Part shown: positions 33,780 to 43,598 of the stretch, piece after piece
Layout of the letters: every line of letters starts with the position of its first letter
Position numbering within the stretch: position 1 is the stretch's first letter
Source of the DNA: Flammeovirgaceae bacterium UBA2371
GTDB lineage: Bacteria > Bacteroidota > Bacteroidia > Cytophagales > Cyclobacteriaceae
Length of the DNA: 64,000 bases
Assembly (NCBI GenBank): GCA_002345965.1
Contig: DDTF01000037.1
Coordinates: 1-64,000 of the forward strand
Direction: 5' to 3'
Made by a program: the position numbers and the translations under genes
The notes under the pieces: generated by a model
The model's input: the letters and a program-made list of their open reading frames with translations, nothing else
What the model was told of the DNA's origin: nothing
The model's database searches: none

Positions 33780-35012
33780 TCATTTGGGTTCCATCCTCAG
33801 AAAACTAAACTGAGACTCATCAAAAATATCATTCGCAAGCGTCAATAACATTTGGGGCGAAGTATTTCTAATGCGATCATAAGTTTGTTCGATAGGCAGT
33901 ATTTTTCCTATATCCAACATACTTCTTCCCATCATCATCATAAAGCTTAGGTTATTTTCTTCGGTCATGGCAAGGTGCCCGAAGAGTTGTTCTCTCGCAG
34001 CATTCATTTGCTTCACACCCAAGGGTTCATTCCTTAATTTGTGAAGCTCTTGATTAATCAATTGGATACTTTTCGACATCTGCTTAGGTTCTGTTCCGAA
34101 CGAAATCATAAAGAGTCCTGTATCTGAAAAAGGAAAATAATGAGACCCAATTGAGTAAACATAACCATGCTTTTCGCGCAAGGCCCAGTTAAGTCTTGAG
34201 TTCATGCCCGAGCCCCCAAGGATGTTGACCAACATAAAAAATGCACTTCTTCTCTCATCACTTAATGCATAAGCCGGTCGTCCAATCGCACATCGGGATT
34301 GACTTACGTTACGATGCATCACTACTTCTTTTGGCTTATACTTTGTGAATTTTTTTCTTTTCTTCGAAGCTGTTTTACGCGGCAAATGTCCCATGTATTT
34401 TTCTGCCAGCCTAATCACTTCCTCCATAGGAATATTGCCTACACTTGAAAATACAATTCTGCTTGTATCCAGGTTGTCATTTATAAAATTTCTAAAATCA
34501 CTCCTTCGAAATGATTTAACGGTTTTTTGAGTACCTAATATATTCATCCCCAATGGATGATTGGTAAATATCACATTATCGAACTCATCGTGAAGTGAAT
34601 CTTCAGGATCATCCAGATACATGGCCATTTCCTCCAATATCACATTTCTTTCTCTCTCAATCTGATTTTCAGGGAAAATGGAGTCAAAGGTGATGTCGGT
34701 CAACAAGTCAACAGCTTTCTCAAAATATACATCGCGAAGGGAAGCATAGAATGAGATTTTCTCCTTATCAGTAAACGCATTTAATTCTCCTCCCAATGAA
34801 TCCAAACGATTGAGAATGTGGTAAGCTTTTCTTTTGCGTGTGCCTTTAAAAGCCATGTGTTCCCAAAAATGGGCTATCCCCTGATTTTGGGGATTTTCGT
34901 CTCTGCTTCCAATATTCAACATGATACCACAATGCACAATTTTTGTGGTGGTGATCCTATTGTGAACTATTCGGATACCATTGGAAAGTGTATAATGTTC
35001 TATATCTCTCAT
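33780..35012 (-). CDS. M16-family zinc peptidase (pitrilysin-like)
   Basis: A 410-residue peptidase with the inverted zinc motif HFWEH (His48-Glu51-His52) and a downstream Glu-rich helix ERERNVILEEMAMYLDDPED that supplies the third ligand. The C-terminal half is the second M16 domain with NSRLNWALREKHGYVYS. The ATG at 35012 starts the usual family N-terminus (IEHYTLSNGIRIVHN); upstream in-frame starts at 35033 (ATG) and 35078 (TTG) add unmatched residues. No signal peptide is clear, so the cell location is uncertain. Confidence 0.85.
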   Translation of the reverse strand: MRDIEHYTLSNGIRIVHNRITTTKIVHCGIMLNIGSRDENPQNQGIAHFWEHMAFKGTRKRKAYHILNRLDSLGGELNAFTDKEKISFYASLRDVYFEKAVDLLTDITFDSIFPENQIERERNVILEEMAMYLDDPEDSLHDEFDNVIFTNHPLGMNILGTQKTVKSFRRSDFRNFINDNLDTSRIVFSSVGNIPMEEVIRLAEKYMGHLPRKTASKKRKKFTKYKPKEVVMHRNVSQSRCAIGRPAYALSDERRSAFFMLVNILGGSGMNSRLNWALREKHGYVYSIGSHYFPFSDTGLFMISFGTEPKQMSKSIQLINQELHKLRNEPLGVKQMNAAREQLFGHLAMTEENNLSFMMMMGRSMLDIGKILPIEQTYDRIRNTSPQMLLTLANDIFDESQFSFLRMEPK

Positions 35013-35173
35013 ACCAATATGCAAATTAATCATACCTGAGGGCACTTGGAACTTTATTTGTGTTCCAACCACGAACAATCTTGCCCGATTACGGGCAGCT
35101 CTATTGCGTTACACCCTTATTTTTTTGTAAAATCAACCATAGAAATGGCACAGCAATTGTAATATTTTAAAAC

Positions 35174-35425
35174 ATGGAAACTCAAAAAGTTCAGACTTGT
35201 TTTACAATCACCTTTACGCAGGAACAATACCTTCATGCTCAGGCTTATATAGAAGACATGAAACGCCATCCTAAGCGTGTATTTTGGATTGGTAAAGAAG
35301 GTAAAACGGACGATGCCCTCGTGATGGAACAAATCGCTCACCGAATTCTTTCAGGTTTTTATAATGATGATCCATTCAATGCCAGCAGGCATATTATAAG
35401 AATGGAGAGCATTACTACTGATTAA
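35174..35425 (+). CDS. Small hypothetical protein
   Basis: 83 residues, no recognised family. The sequence is polar with mixed charges (HPKRVFWIGKEGKTDDAL) and without a membrane helix or Cys pattern. It lies alone on the plus strand between two minus-strand genes. Codon usage looks like neighbours and the frame is intact, so it may be real, but a search for orthologues is needed to confirm. Confidence 0.45.
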   Translation: METQKVQTCFTITFTQEQYLHAQAYIEDMKRHPKRVFWIGKEGKTDDALVMEQIAHRILSGFYNDDPFNASRHIIRMESITTD

Positions 35426-35480
35426 AACACTAATTGTGAACGATAAGTTTTAAAGTGGCCGCGAATTATGATTATAGTGG

Positions 35481-36338
35481 CTAAATTCTGTCCAGCACTT
35501 TTTTAATAAGTGAATCAATCACTTTTGTAGGGTTTTTTGAAAACTTATTCTTCATTCTGTTGGCAATTACAGCATTGATGCTTAATGCCTCATGGCCAAG
35601 CATTCTGGCAAATGCGTAGTACGCAGAGGTTTCCATTTCAAAGTTAGTTAACCAAAAATCATCGTAATGGTAGTAGTTTAGATCCTCCAGTAACTTAGGA
35701 AAACGCAGTGGCAACCGGATTACCCTGCCTTGTGGTGCATAGAACCCGGGACAAGTAACCGTATTGCCCACAATCATTTCAAAACTCAATTTTTCACGAA
35801 GTGAGTCTGATCCCTTAACCACATACGGCTTGAAATTCAGATTGATTTTTTTCTCAAGATCATCAGCAATAAGAGTCTCAAATGCTGATAAATTAAGATC
35901 ATAAAAGTTCATTAAATTATCCAACCCAACAGCATAATTAGATACAAGATGTGAGCCAAGCGGAACATCCTCTTGAAGCGCACCGCTTGTTCCAATCCGA
36001 ATAATATTAAGCTTTTTCTTCCTTGGTTTCGGTGTACGAGTTTTCAGGTCTACATTGACCAGTGCATCTAGCTCATTAAAAAAAATCTCAATGTTATCCG
36101 TGCCGATGCCGGTACTTATTACCGTGATACGCTTATTCTTGTATTTTCCAACATGCGTGATAAACTCACGCTTATTCATTTCAAATTCAATCTTATCAAA
36201 ATACTGACTTACCGCATAAACCCTATTTGGGTCTCCCACTGCTATCACGGTGTCCGAAATGTGTTTGGGCAACAAGTTGAGGTGATAAACACTACCATCA
36301 TTATTTAGAATAAGGTCAGTTTCGGATATCCTTGCCAC
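35481..36338 (-). CDS. Nucleoside phosphorylase (uridine phosphorylase family)
   Basis: A 285-residue member of the PNP/UDP family: AVGDPNRV start, VISTGIGTDNIEIFFNEL, IRIGTSGALQEDVPLGSHLV and the FEMETSAYYAFARMLG helix that binds ribose and phosphate. It cleaves a nucleoside with phosphate to base and ribose-1-phosphate; uridine phosphorylase-like by overall pattern, but the base specificity is not certain. It is 5 bases downstream of the NeuD-type gene, forming an operon. Confidence 0.82.
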   Translation of the reverse strand: MARISETDLILNNDGSVYHLNLLPKHISDTVIAVGDPNRVYAVSQYFDKIEFEMNKREFITHVGKYKNKRITVISTGIGTDNIEIFFNELDALVNVDLKTRTPKPRKKKLNIIRIGTSGALQEDVPLGSHLVSNYAVGLDNLMNFYDLNLSAFETLIADDLEKKINLNFKPYVVKGSDSLREKLSFEMIVGNTVTCPGFYAPQGRVIRLPLRFPKLLEDLNYYHYDDFWLTNFEMETSAYYAFARMLGHEALSINAVIANRMKNKFSKNPTKVIDSLIKKVLDRI

Positions 36339-36343
36339 CAGTA

Positions 36344-36982
36344 CTAATTTTTAATTTTACTAGCAGGGTTTCCAAATACTGTCTCACCGGCACCAACAGA
36401 TGCCACTACTACTGAACCAGCGCCAATTCTAGCCCCCTTCCCAATAACTATTCCTGAAACAATTGTAGCTCCTGACCCTATAAAGACATCATCTTCAATT
36501 ACTACCTCATGACCAATAACACAACTTGCGCCAATCTGTACGAAATCACCAAGTTTAGCTTCTACTCCGACAATTGTTGATGCATTAATAATATTGTGGC
36601 TTCCAACCTTGCACCCAACATTCAACATCACATTGTTGTCAACAAGATTACCATGTCCCATCTCACTTTTGGGGGATATGATTGCCCTATGATGAATTGC
36701 ATTAGCAGGCTGCGCCTTCCGCTCTTCATTAAGTACTTTAACAAGGCTCTTTCTTAAACGGTTGTCATCGGTAGCAATGAAAGATTCACATTTTTTCCCA
36801 ATTAATTTTATGAGATTCTCATCATCGGTAGCTCCCAGCACAACCACATCGTCTATTTCCGTTTGATGTAATTTCTTATCGTCATCCAGAAAGCCATATA
36901 CCACTACCTTATTGCTCTCAAATATTTCTTTAGCCAGGCGGCCCAAATAATTTGCACCAAAAATGATTACAGGATTTTGCAT
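36344..36982 (-). CDS. NeuD-type sugar O-acyltransferase (left-handed beta-helix)
   Basis: A 212-residue acyltransferase. The N-terminus is a Rossmann-like domain (VIIFGANYLGRLAKEIFE), and the C-terminal half has the hexapeptide repeats IISPKSEMGHGNLVDNNVML, VGSHNIINASTIVGVEAKLG and IGSGATIVSGIVIGKGARIGAGSVV. The family acetylates or succinylates sialic-acid-like or nucleotide sugars using acyl-CoA. It sits with the multispan membrane protein and may serve surface glycan synthesis. Confidence 0.83.
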   Translation of the reverse strand: MQNPVIIFGANYLGRLAKEIFESNKVVVYGFLDDDKKLHQTEIDDVVVLGATDDENLIKLIGKKCESFIATDDNRLRKSLVKVLNEERKAQPANAIHHRAIISPKSEMGHGNLVDNNVMLNVGCKVGSHNIINASTIVGVEAKLGDFVQIGASCVIGHEVVIEDDVFIGSGATIVSGIVIGKGARIGAGSVVVASVGAGETVFGNPASKIKN

Positions 36983-37036
36983 AACAGCAAAAATAGAATA
37001 AATCCTCCCTACTGAGTTAAAGATATTTTTAAATTA

Positions 37037-38296
37037 TTAATTCTTCTTAAAAATAATCTTACAAGGCTGGTATAGTACCAGAAAGAATAAAAAAGGAGTA
37101 AATCCTACTTTATATCTGGATAATGTGCCAAAATTCGGGGTTGAAAGCGTAAGAAAGATAGCAAGCAAGACAATGTAAACAAGCGTACTAATAATCAACA
37201 AACGATAGGGTGACTTCCATGCACTCGAGATATATTTTAAGTTATAAAGACTTAGCAACATCAAAAGTGTATTTTCAATCGAAATGAAAAATTGAAAAAT
37301 TGTACTGCTTTCAAAAATGAATGGCCTGTACAGCCCAGAGAACAATGCCCATGGACTATTAGCTACAATACTTGTCCAAGAGGCCTGCAGATTTGAAAAA
37401 TGTACAGCAGGATCATTTTCAGACGCCAATGAGTAGGCATTGTAATTATCTACAATCACCAATAGAAATCTGCTTAGATAAAAATTAGGATGAATGTTGC
37501 TTGCCAACAATACAATAAAACAAAACAGAATTGCCCAAATAATTGATTCAGAAATTCGGCTGTAATTCTTCACAAACCGACTGACCAACTTAGTTGCAAT
37601 TAAAGTTGCAAGAACAGACGGCAAGAATAAAGCTATCCAGTAATATTTCAAACTCCATAAAATCCAAACTGCTACAATCGCTAAAATGCCCTCCCACCAT
37701 TTTACTTTGTCTCTAGCAAAGACCATGATATAAGATCCAGCCAACACCATTAAAGCACCGATGCTCATGCTTTCCTTAATGACACCAGAACTCCAAAAAA
37801 GAAAAGAAGGGATGAAAAGAAAAGAAATAACTGCGGCTATCCTCCCATGGGGGAAATGCAGGTTTACTTTTTTTAAGCAATACCAGCACCCAAGAAATGA
37901 AACAATTGAAAAACCTACAGATGCTACCCAATAATTATCAAATGACACCAATGTGGCAAGACTTAGCAACTTTACCATAAACATTGATCTCTCTTCGATA
38001 TTTATCAGCTGTGCAGCGATTGAGAACGTCTCGTTGCCTGCCCAAAGGAAGTGTAAATAATTCAGCGGATTATCCTGATAATGGTTGACTACCCGTTGCG
38101 CATCGTTAAAAAAACCAAAAGTATCGCCAACTTGATAATAATAAATATAAACCAGGCCCAAGCAAACACCGGCCACTACCTTTGCTATCAAGCCTGGCCA
38201 AAAGTATTGCTTCAAATCACTGGATTCTCTTCTATATAATTTAAGAAGTAGGAAAACGACCGCTCCCCAAAAAATCACAGACATCACTAAAATCAT
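37037..38296 (-). CDS. Multispan membrane protein, possible polysaccharide polymerase or GT-C enzyme
   Basis: A 419-residue protein with about ten hydrophobic segments, the first at residues 3-20 and the last near 395-410. Short periplasmic loops contain Tyr/Asp residues (YYYQVGDTFGFFNDAQRV) as seen in GT-C glycosyltransferases and Wzy-type or EpsG-type polymerases, but no motif is decisive. It overlaps the DUF2851 gene by 4 bases (ATGA type), so translation is coupled. The NeuD-type gene follows, which supports a glycan role. Confidence 0.6.
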   Translation of the reverse strand: MILVMSVIFWGAVVFLLLKLYRRESSDLKQYFWPGLIAKVVAGVCLGLVYIYYYQVGDTFGFFNDAQRVVNHYQDNPLNYLHFLWAGNETFSIAAQLINIEERSMFMVKLLSLATLVSFDNYWVASVGFSIVSFLGCWYCLKKVNLHFPHGRIAAVISFLFIPSFLFWSSGVIKESMSIGALMVLAGSYIMVFARDKVKWWEGILAIVAVWILWSLKYYWIALFLPSVLATLIATKLVSRFVKNYSRISESIIWAILFCFIVLLASNIHPNFYLSRFLLVIVDNYNAYSLASENDPAVHFSNLQASWTSIVANSPWALFSGLYRPFIFESSTIFQFFISIENTLLMLLSLYNLKYISSAWKSPYRLLIISTLVYIVLLAIFLTLSTPNFGTLSRYKVGFTPFLFFLVLYQPCKIIFKKN

Positions 38297-39573
38297 GCTC
38301 TAGAAGGCTTAAGGATATCTATTCCAACGTTGCAGGCCAGACATTTTCGTTTAAGACAATAGTTGTTGTTCAACTCAATTAGAGCCTGAGAATCAAAAGC
38401 GTTTTTAACAGAGAAGCCGATGTTGTCCCAGGTTTTGGTGATTTTATTCTTTTCAGGCTTTATCGATTGGAGTAATTCGACCGCGCGCTCTACCTTTTCC
38501 GGATCGTCTTGTGCTTTTCCATAAGCTACCATAAGCGGAGCGACAGTATTGATTATCAAATTGTTGATACTGTCTTTTCCCATTCCGGAAATGGACCTCA
38601 CCGTTTTGCGACCAAACCTATAATGGTTATGCCAATAATCTGATGTACTTACATCAAATAAATCATGGACATTGGCATTACTTTCAATCAGCTTTGAGAA
38701 GAAATTTTTGTTTTTGTAAAACAGAGCACTAAACTGCGCTATTCTTATGGTTGGGAAGTTGGCAGGTCGAAGTCGTAAAAATTTCCAATTCTCTTTTTTT
38801 ATTTTTTGATTTTCCAGTTGATACTTAGCTGAAAGCACCTTGTATTCCCTTTGCAGGGTTTTGAAGTACTCATCTTTGATTCCATAATCAAGGAATCCGG
38901 CCTGGCCAAATAACAGGGATTCAATGTGGGTGAGATTGTCCGTATGCTTTAGTAGTATTTTTCTTCTAACAGCGTTGGCCAGTTGAAAGAATGGATCATA
39001 GTTAATCTTAAAACCAAAATTTCTGGCCAGTAGCTGGTAGGTAACTTCTTCCCAATCATTACCTGTGGCGGCTAGCAATTGGTGGATCTTTTCTGCTTTA
39101 TTCTCAAGTCTCTGCATCAATGCTTTGTCCAACATTCCTATCTTAACCAAATCCGTCACTGAAGGAAATATCTTTTCACAAGGGATTATTGATGAATTCT
39201 CAACCAGGTTTTGATACCGGCCAATCAGTGCTTTATCCACCCTATTATTCAATACAAGGGTGGGGATGGCAGTACCATCGGCTCTCAACACTTCTTTATC
39301 TTCATTCCAAACTACATGCAATACAACATTCTCATAGGATGCATCGGCATCATGATGGTGTTCATACCAGCTGGATGACTGCGCATGAATCTCTACACTT
39401 CCTATCCAGTCTATTTGATCTAACTTAATTTTGGCATTAGAAAAGTCTGGTCCAGCATCGTCATTGTGGGTTCCAGGAAAAAATATTTCCAATTTTTCAC
39501 CTGAGGAAATTTTCAGGTCCTTCTTGTCAAAATACTGAAATTGCCATATGTAGTGGAGGAACGACTCCTGCAT
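38293..39573 (-). CDS. DUF2851 family protein
   Basis: A 426-residue protein of the Bacteroidota family DUF2851: WQFQYFDKKDLKISSGEKLEIFFPGTHNDDAGPDFSNAKI at the N-terminus and C-terminal CLKRKCLACNVGIDIL with three Cys. The repeated Asp/His/Glu-rich segment (VEIHAQSSSWYEHHHD) resembles a metal-binding nuclease-like site, but the function is unknown. Located between pyrF and the membrane-protein gene in one minus-strand transcription unit. Confidence 0.75.
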   Translation of the reverse strand: MQESFLHYIWQFQYFDKKDLKISSGEKLEIFFPGTHNDDAGPDFSNAKIKLDQIDWIGSVEIHAQSSSWYEHHHDADASYENVVLHVVWNEDKEVLRADGTAIPTLVLNNRVDKALIGRYQNLVENSSIIPCEKIFPSVTDLVKIGMLDKALMQRLENKAEKIHQLLAATGNDWEEVTYQLLARNFGFKINYDPFFQLANAVRRKILLKHTDNLTHIESLLFGQAGFLDYGIKDEYFKTLQREYKVLSAKYQLENQKIKKENWKFLRLRPANFPTIRIAQFSALFYKNKNFFSKLIESNANVHDLFDVSTSDYWHNHYRFGRKTVRSISGMGKDSINNLIINTVAPLMVAYGKAQDDPEKVERAVELLQSIKPEKNKITKTWDNIGFSVKNAFDSQALIELNNNYCLKRKCLACNVGIDILKPSRA

Positions 39574-39586
39574 AACTGATGTTTAC

Positions 39587-40402
39587 TTAAATATAAGTAT
39601 CCAGCAGCACTTTCATTTCTTCTTGTAGTTTTTTCGCTTCCAGCCCCGCTTTTTCAGCAAAATCTTCACCTTGGGAAGCGTAAATAATCGACCTGGATGA
39701 GTTGACCAAAAGTCCACAATGACTATTCATTCCATACTTACTCACCTCTCCAAGATTACCTCCCTGAGCCCCTACACCGGGCACCAAAAAAAAGTGGTCA
39801 GGTGCCAGCCCCCGTATAACTTCCAATTTATCTGCTCGCGTAGCCCCAACCACGTACATCATGGAATCGGGAGTTGCCCAACCTTGCGACTTTTCAATTA
39901 CTTCCTCAAAAAGTCTCTTCTCACTACCCTTTGATACCACCAGTTGAAAATCAGCACTTCCAGGATTAGAGGTGTGTACTAGTAAAATGACCCACTTCCC
40001 TTCTCTCAAAAATGGAGTAACAGAATCCTGTCCCATGTAAGGCGCCACGGTTATTGAATCGAAATTCATTTGATCAAAAAAGGCTTTGGCATACAACGCT
40101 GAGGTATTTCCTATGTCCCCACGTTTGGCGTCTGCTACAGAGAATATTTCACGAGGGAGATATTCTACCGTTTTTTGCAAACTTTCCCACCCCTTTGCGC
40201 CTAGTGCTTCATAAAAAGCCAGGTTGGGTTTGTATGCAACTGCAAATTCATGAGTGGCATCAATGATTTGTTTGTTGAATTCAAAAATCGGATCCTCTTC
40301 CTTGAGCAAGTGCTTTGGAATCTTAGTGAGATCCGTATCAAGCCCCACACACAAATAGGATTGTTTCTTTTTGATCTGATCGAAAAGTTCGCTTCTGGTC
40401 AT
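39587..40402 (-). CDS. pyrF: Orotidine-5'-phosphate decarboxylase
   Basis: A 271-residue type-2 OMP decarboxylase: LCVGLDTDLTKIPKHLL, the catalytic DAKRGDIGNT (Lys93), TVAPYMGQDSVTPFL and VPGVGAQGG with the phosphate-binding loop. It makes UMP in pyrimidine synthesis. A terminator between lolA and pyrF suggests pyrF starts a new transcript, followed by the DUF2851 gene 13 bases downstream. pyrD lies at 46 kb, outside this cluster. Confidence 0.92.
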   Translation of the reverse strand: MTRSELFDQIKKKQSYLCVGLDTDLTKIPKHLLKEEDPIFEFNKQIIDATHEFAVAYKPNLAFYEALGAKGWESLQKTVEYLPREIFSVADAKRGDIGNTSALYAKAFFDQMNFDSITVAPYMGQDSVTPFLREGKWVILLVHTSNPGSADFQLVVSKGSEKRLFEEVIEKSQGWATPDSMMYVVGATRADKLEVIRGLAPDHFFLVPGVGAQGGNLGEVSKYGMNSHCGLLVNSSRSIIYASQGEDFAEKAGLEAKKLQEEMKVLLDTYI

Positions 40403-40429
40403 GAAACAAAAATAAGCAGGATGTCCTTA

Positions 40430-40464
40430 ATAAAAAGGGCGCCCTGTTAAATACAGAGCGCCCT
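40430..40464 (-). terminator. Terminator after lolA
   Basis: On the minus strand AGGGCGC (40464-40458) and CTGT pair with ACAG and GCGCCCT across one mismatch (loop 40448-40452), followed by TTTTTATTA. A GC-rich stem and T-run are typical. Confidence 0.8.
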
Positions 40465-40485
40465 CTCAGTGATTTCCGATTTTGA

Positions 40486-41127
40486 CTATCTCAAGTCAAT
40501 CACCTCAACCCCTGGGTATTTTTTCGGGTCAAAGGTGAAAAATGAATTATCTACCTTAACGTTAGGCACAAACTTGCTGATGGAATATTTATAACGGTTG
40601 CCAGATTTGTCAAACATCGTCCAGCTCTGAATGCTTTTATCTTTCTTGGCAATATTCATTCTGATCTTAAAGTATTGTGCATCTTTTTTCTCAGGCACCA
40701 AATCCACGACCTCGCATAACACGCCATTGTCAGTTTGATCCTCCAGGTACAGGTATTTGTACCCTTTTTTATACATAATGTAAAATTTGGAGGGGTTCAT
40801 CTCATCTGTGTCGGGGTCCACATTGTCTATATTGACTTCTTTGGCCGAAGGCAGGTAGGTCCAAACGGTTGTCCCGTTGTTAATAATTTCCTGGTCATCT
40901 ATTACCAATTTGAATTTATCTCCTTTTACAGTGATTTTACCCTTGAATTCCTCATGGATTCCATCGGTATCATTAGTCAGAGAGGAGGTCAGATTGGCTT
41001 CGAAAGAGGTGAGATTTTTATACTTTTCACTCATGGCCTCCAGAATTTCCAATGCCTTGGGGTCGTATTGAGCAAACAATACTGTTCCGGTTAATATTAA
41101 AACAAGGGTAATTAGGCTCTTTTTCAT
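40486..41127 (-). CDS. lolA: Outer-membrane lipoprotein carrier LolA family protein
   Basis: A 213-residue exported protein with an N-terminal signal peptide. The LolA-type half-barrel features are a helical start (LEILEAMSEKYKNLTSFEANLTSSL), a conserved strand GKITVKGDKFKLVIDDQEIINNGTTVWTYLPSAKEV and NPSKFYI. LolA ferries lipoproteins across the periplasm. It follows ftsK by 20 bases on the same strand, a pairing often seen in bacteria, and ends at a strong terminator. Confidence 0.85.
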   Translation of the reverse strand: MKKSLITLVLILTGTVLFAQYDPKALEILEAMSEKYKNLTSFEANLTSSLTNDTDGIHEEFKGKITVKGDKFKLVIDDQEIINNGTTVWTYLPSAKEVNIDNVDPDTDEMNPSKFYIMYKKGYKYLYLEDQTDNGVLCEVVDLVPEKKDAQYFKIRMNIAKKDKSIQSWTMFDKSGNRYKYSISKFVPNVKVDNSFFTFDPKKYPGVEVIDLR

Positions 41128-41147
41128 CAGTTCTGGTTGAAGACGGT

Positions 41148-43598
41148 TTATGACGGACTATGTTTTTCTTTTAATTCACTCAATAATTGTTCCAAACTCA
41201 CTTCATCAGAGATCAAAACTTCACGCGCCTTGGAGCCTTCAAAAGATCCCACTATTCCAGCTGCCTCCAATTGGTCAATAAGCCTGCCTGCGCGGTTATA
41301 ACCAAGTTTTAGCTTACGCTGAATCAATGATGTGCTTCCCTGCTGGTGCGAAACAATCAAACGGGCAGCTTCTTCAAATAAAGCATCTCTTTCGGACAAA
41401 TCAACCGCTGAGGCCCCTTTATCATCATCACCCTCAAATTCAGGTAACATATAGGCAGACTCATAACCTCTTTGCGATCCAATAAAATCACATATTTTTT
41501 CTACTTCGTGAGTGTCCACAAATGGGCTTTGGAGCCTGATTACATCAGATCCGGCAGATAACAACATATCTCCCTGACCAATCAACTGATCTGCACCCCC
41601 TGCATCAAGAATGGTACGCGAATCCACTTTAGAGGTCACCCTAAAGGACAAACGTGCAGGGAAGTTAGCCTTGATAACCCCAGTAATTACGTTGACTGAA
41701 GGCCGTTGGGTGGCTACCACTAAATGAATACCGATAGCACGTGCCAATTGGGCTAATCTGGCAATTGGTGTTTCCACCTCTTTGCCGGCTGTCATCATCA
41801 AGTCGGCCAATTCATCAATTACCAACACGATATAAGGTAAGAACCGATGACCTTCTTTAGGATTGAGTTTGCGCGAAACAAATTTCGCGTTGTATTCTTT
41901 CAGGTTTCTGGCGCCTGCATCCTTCATCATTTCGTATCTATTTTCCATCTCGATACAAAGTGAATTAAGGGTATGCACCACTTTTCGGGTATCAGTGATG
42001 ATAGCTTCTTCACTGTTTGGTAGCCTTGCTAAATAATGGCGCTCTATCTTACTGAAAAGCGACATCTCCACTTTTTTGGGATCTACCAGCACAAACTTCA
42101 ACTGGCTTGGATGGCGCTTATATAACAAAGATGTTAATATCACATTTAACCCTACCGACTTACCCTGGCCGGTAGCACCCGCCACCAGCAAGTGAGGCAT
42201 CTTGGCAAGGTCTATCACTAGCACTTCATTGGAGATGGTCTTACCCAGGGCTATTGGCAGTTCTTTGTCTGACTTCATAAAACGCTCGGTTGCCAATACC
42301 TGGCGAATACCAACCATTTCACGGTTCTTATTGGGCACCTCAATACCGATGGTTCCTTTGCCGGGAATTGGTGCAATGATACGGATACCCAATGCTGCTA
42401 AACTGAGAGCGATATCATCTTCCAGGTTTTTAATGCGAGATATTTTGATACCTGCTTCGGGAACAATTTCGTAGAGCGTAACAGTAGGCCCGATGGTAGC
42501 TTTAATGCTGGTGATGCCAATTTTAAAGTTGGTTAATGTCTCAAGAATTTTATCCTTATTCTGGGTTAGTTCTTCTTGAGTCACTTGTACCTTGCCGGTA
42601 TCGTATTCATCCAGCAAGTCCAATGGAGGAAACTTATAGTCGCTCAAGTCCATGGTAGGATCATACACACCATGTTCAGCTACGAGCTTTTCGGCCATCT
42701 GGTCAGTATCCGACTTCGGAGCCTCAACTACAAAGGAAGGCTCTGATTTTTTATCTGCTGATTTTGTCGGCTTTTTTGTTTCTACTGACAGCGGAATCTC
42801 TGTGGTTTCTTCTACAATTTCATCTTCTTCCAGTATATCCTCTTCCGGCTCCTCCACTTCATTAGAATCGTCTACCTTTTTTGCTATCCAATTGTCGCCT
42901 TCTTCTGTATAACCGCTTACGGGCTCATCCGGCAATAAAGCATCATTACCCATTGGTTTTGGGTCTTTAACCTGAAAAGCATTAATGGCCGTGACGTTAA
43001 AGAAGTATATGATGAAGACAAACAATGAAAACACCAGAACGAGAAATGTTCCCCATCCCAATAATCCATCTGCAATTTTTGCCAACTCAAACCCCAGACC
43101 TCCACTCAGAAAATTTATTTCGTGTACACCAGCTACGCTATTGGTGATATAACCCAGCAAAAGACTCAGCCAAAGTCCTGAGAAAACAGAAAAAATAAAG
43201 ACCGAAAAAATCGGCAGCAAGGTTCTTTTAAAAACCGATTTGAATCCCAGAAAAAATAAAATAGGGGGAATGAAAAATGCAGATATCCCAAACCACTTGA
43301 AAATGAAATAGTGTGAAGTAATGGCACCATAAAGGCCCAGCCAGTTTTCTACCTCTCTCCCTGAATCAATCAAACCCGTATCGCCCAAAGCTTCAACAAC
43401 ACTCTGGTCAGCTTTCCCCGTAAAAAGGTAAGATATGAATGCGGTTACCAGGTACAGGGAAGCTATCAATAGAAAAAATCCGAATGCTAACTTTAACCGT
43501 GGATCGCTGGCAAATGCAAAAGAGAATTTGGTCTTACCTTCCTTCTTCTTTTTGTCTGCCTTTTTAAATGTATTGGACTTATATGCGTTTTGAGCCAT
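41148..43598 (-). CDS. ftsK: FtsK/SpoIIIE DNA translocase
   Basis: An 816-residue protein. Four N-terminal membrane helices (about residues 40-220) are followed by an acidic, low-complexity linker and the C-terminal motor: Walker A VAGATGQGKSVG, Walker B YIVLVIDELADLMM, and the winged-helix gamma domain (LIQRKLKLGYNRAGRLIDQLE). FtsK pumps DNA at the division septum and activates Xer recombination at dif; xerD is present 3.5 kb away. The ATG at 43598 is preferred to one at 43640. A TAGTTTTG lies upstream as a possible -7 element. Confidence 0.93.
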   Translation of the reverse strand: MAQNAYKSNTFKKADKKKKEGKTKFSFAFASDPRLKLAFGFFLLIASLYLVTAFISYLFTGKADQSVVEALGDTGLIDSGREVENWLGLYGAITSHYFIFKWFGISAFFIPPILFFLGFKSVFKRTLLPIFSVFIFSVFSGLWLSLLLGYITNSVAGVHEINFLSGGLGFELAKIADGLLGWGTFLVLVFSLFVFIIYFFNVTAINAFQVKDPKPMGNDALLPDEPVSGYTEEGDNWIAKKVDDSNEVEEPEEDILEEDEIVEETTEIPLSVETKKPTKSADKKSEPSFVVEAPKSDTDQMAEKLVAEHGVYDPTMDLSDYKFPPLDLLDEYDTGKVQVTQEELTQNKDKILETLTNFKIGITSIKATIGPTVTLYEIVPEAGIKISRIKNLEDDIALSLAALGIRIIAPIPGKGTIGIEVPNKNREMVGIRQVLATERFMKSDKELPIALGKTISNEVLVIDLAKMPHLLVAGATGQGKSVGLNVILTSLLYKRHPSQLKFVLVDPKKVEMSLFSKIERHYLARLPNSEEAIITDTRKVVHTLNSLCIEMENRYEMMKDAGARNLKEYNAKFVSRKLNPKEGHRFLPYIVLVIDELADLMMTAGKEVETPIARLAQLARAIGIHLVVATQRPSVNVITGVIKANFPARLSFRVTSKVDSRTILDAGGADQLIGQGDMLLSAGSDVIRLQSPFVDTHEVEKICDFIGSQRGYESAYMLPEFEGDDDKGASAVDLSERDALFEEAARLIVSHQQGSTSLIQRKLKLGYNRAGRLIDQLEAAGIVGSFEGSKAREVLISDEVSLEQLLSELKEKHSPS

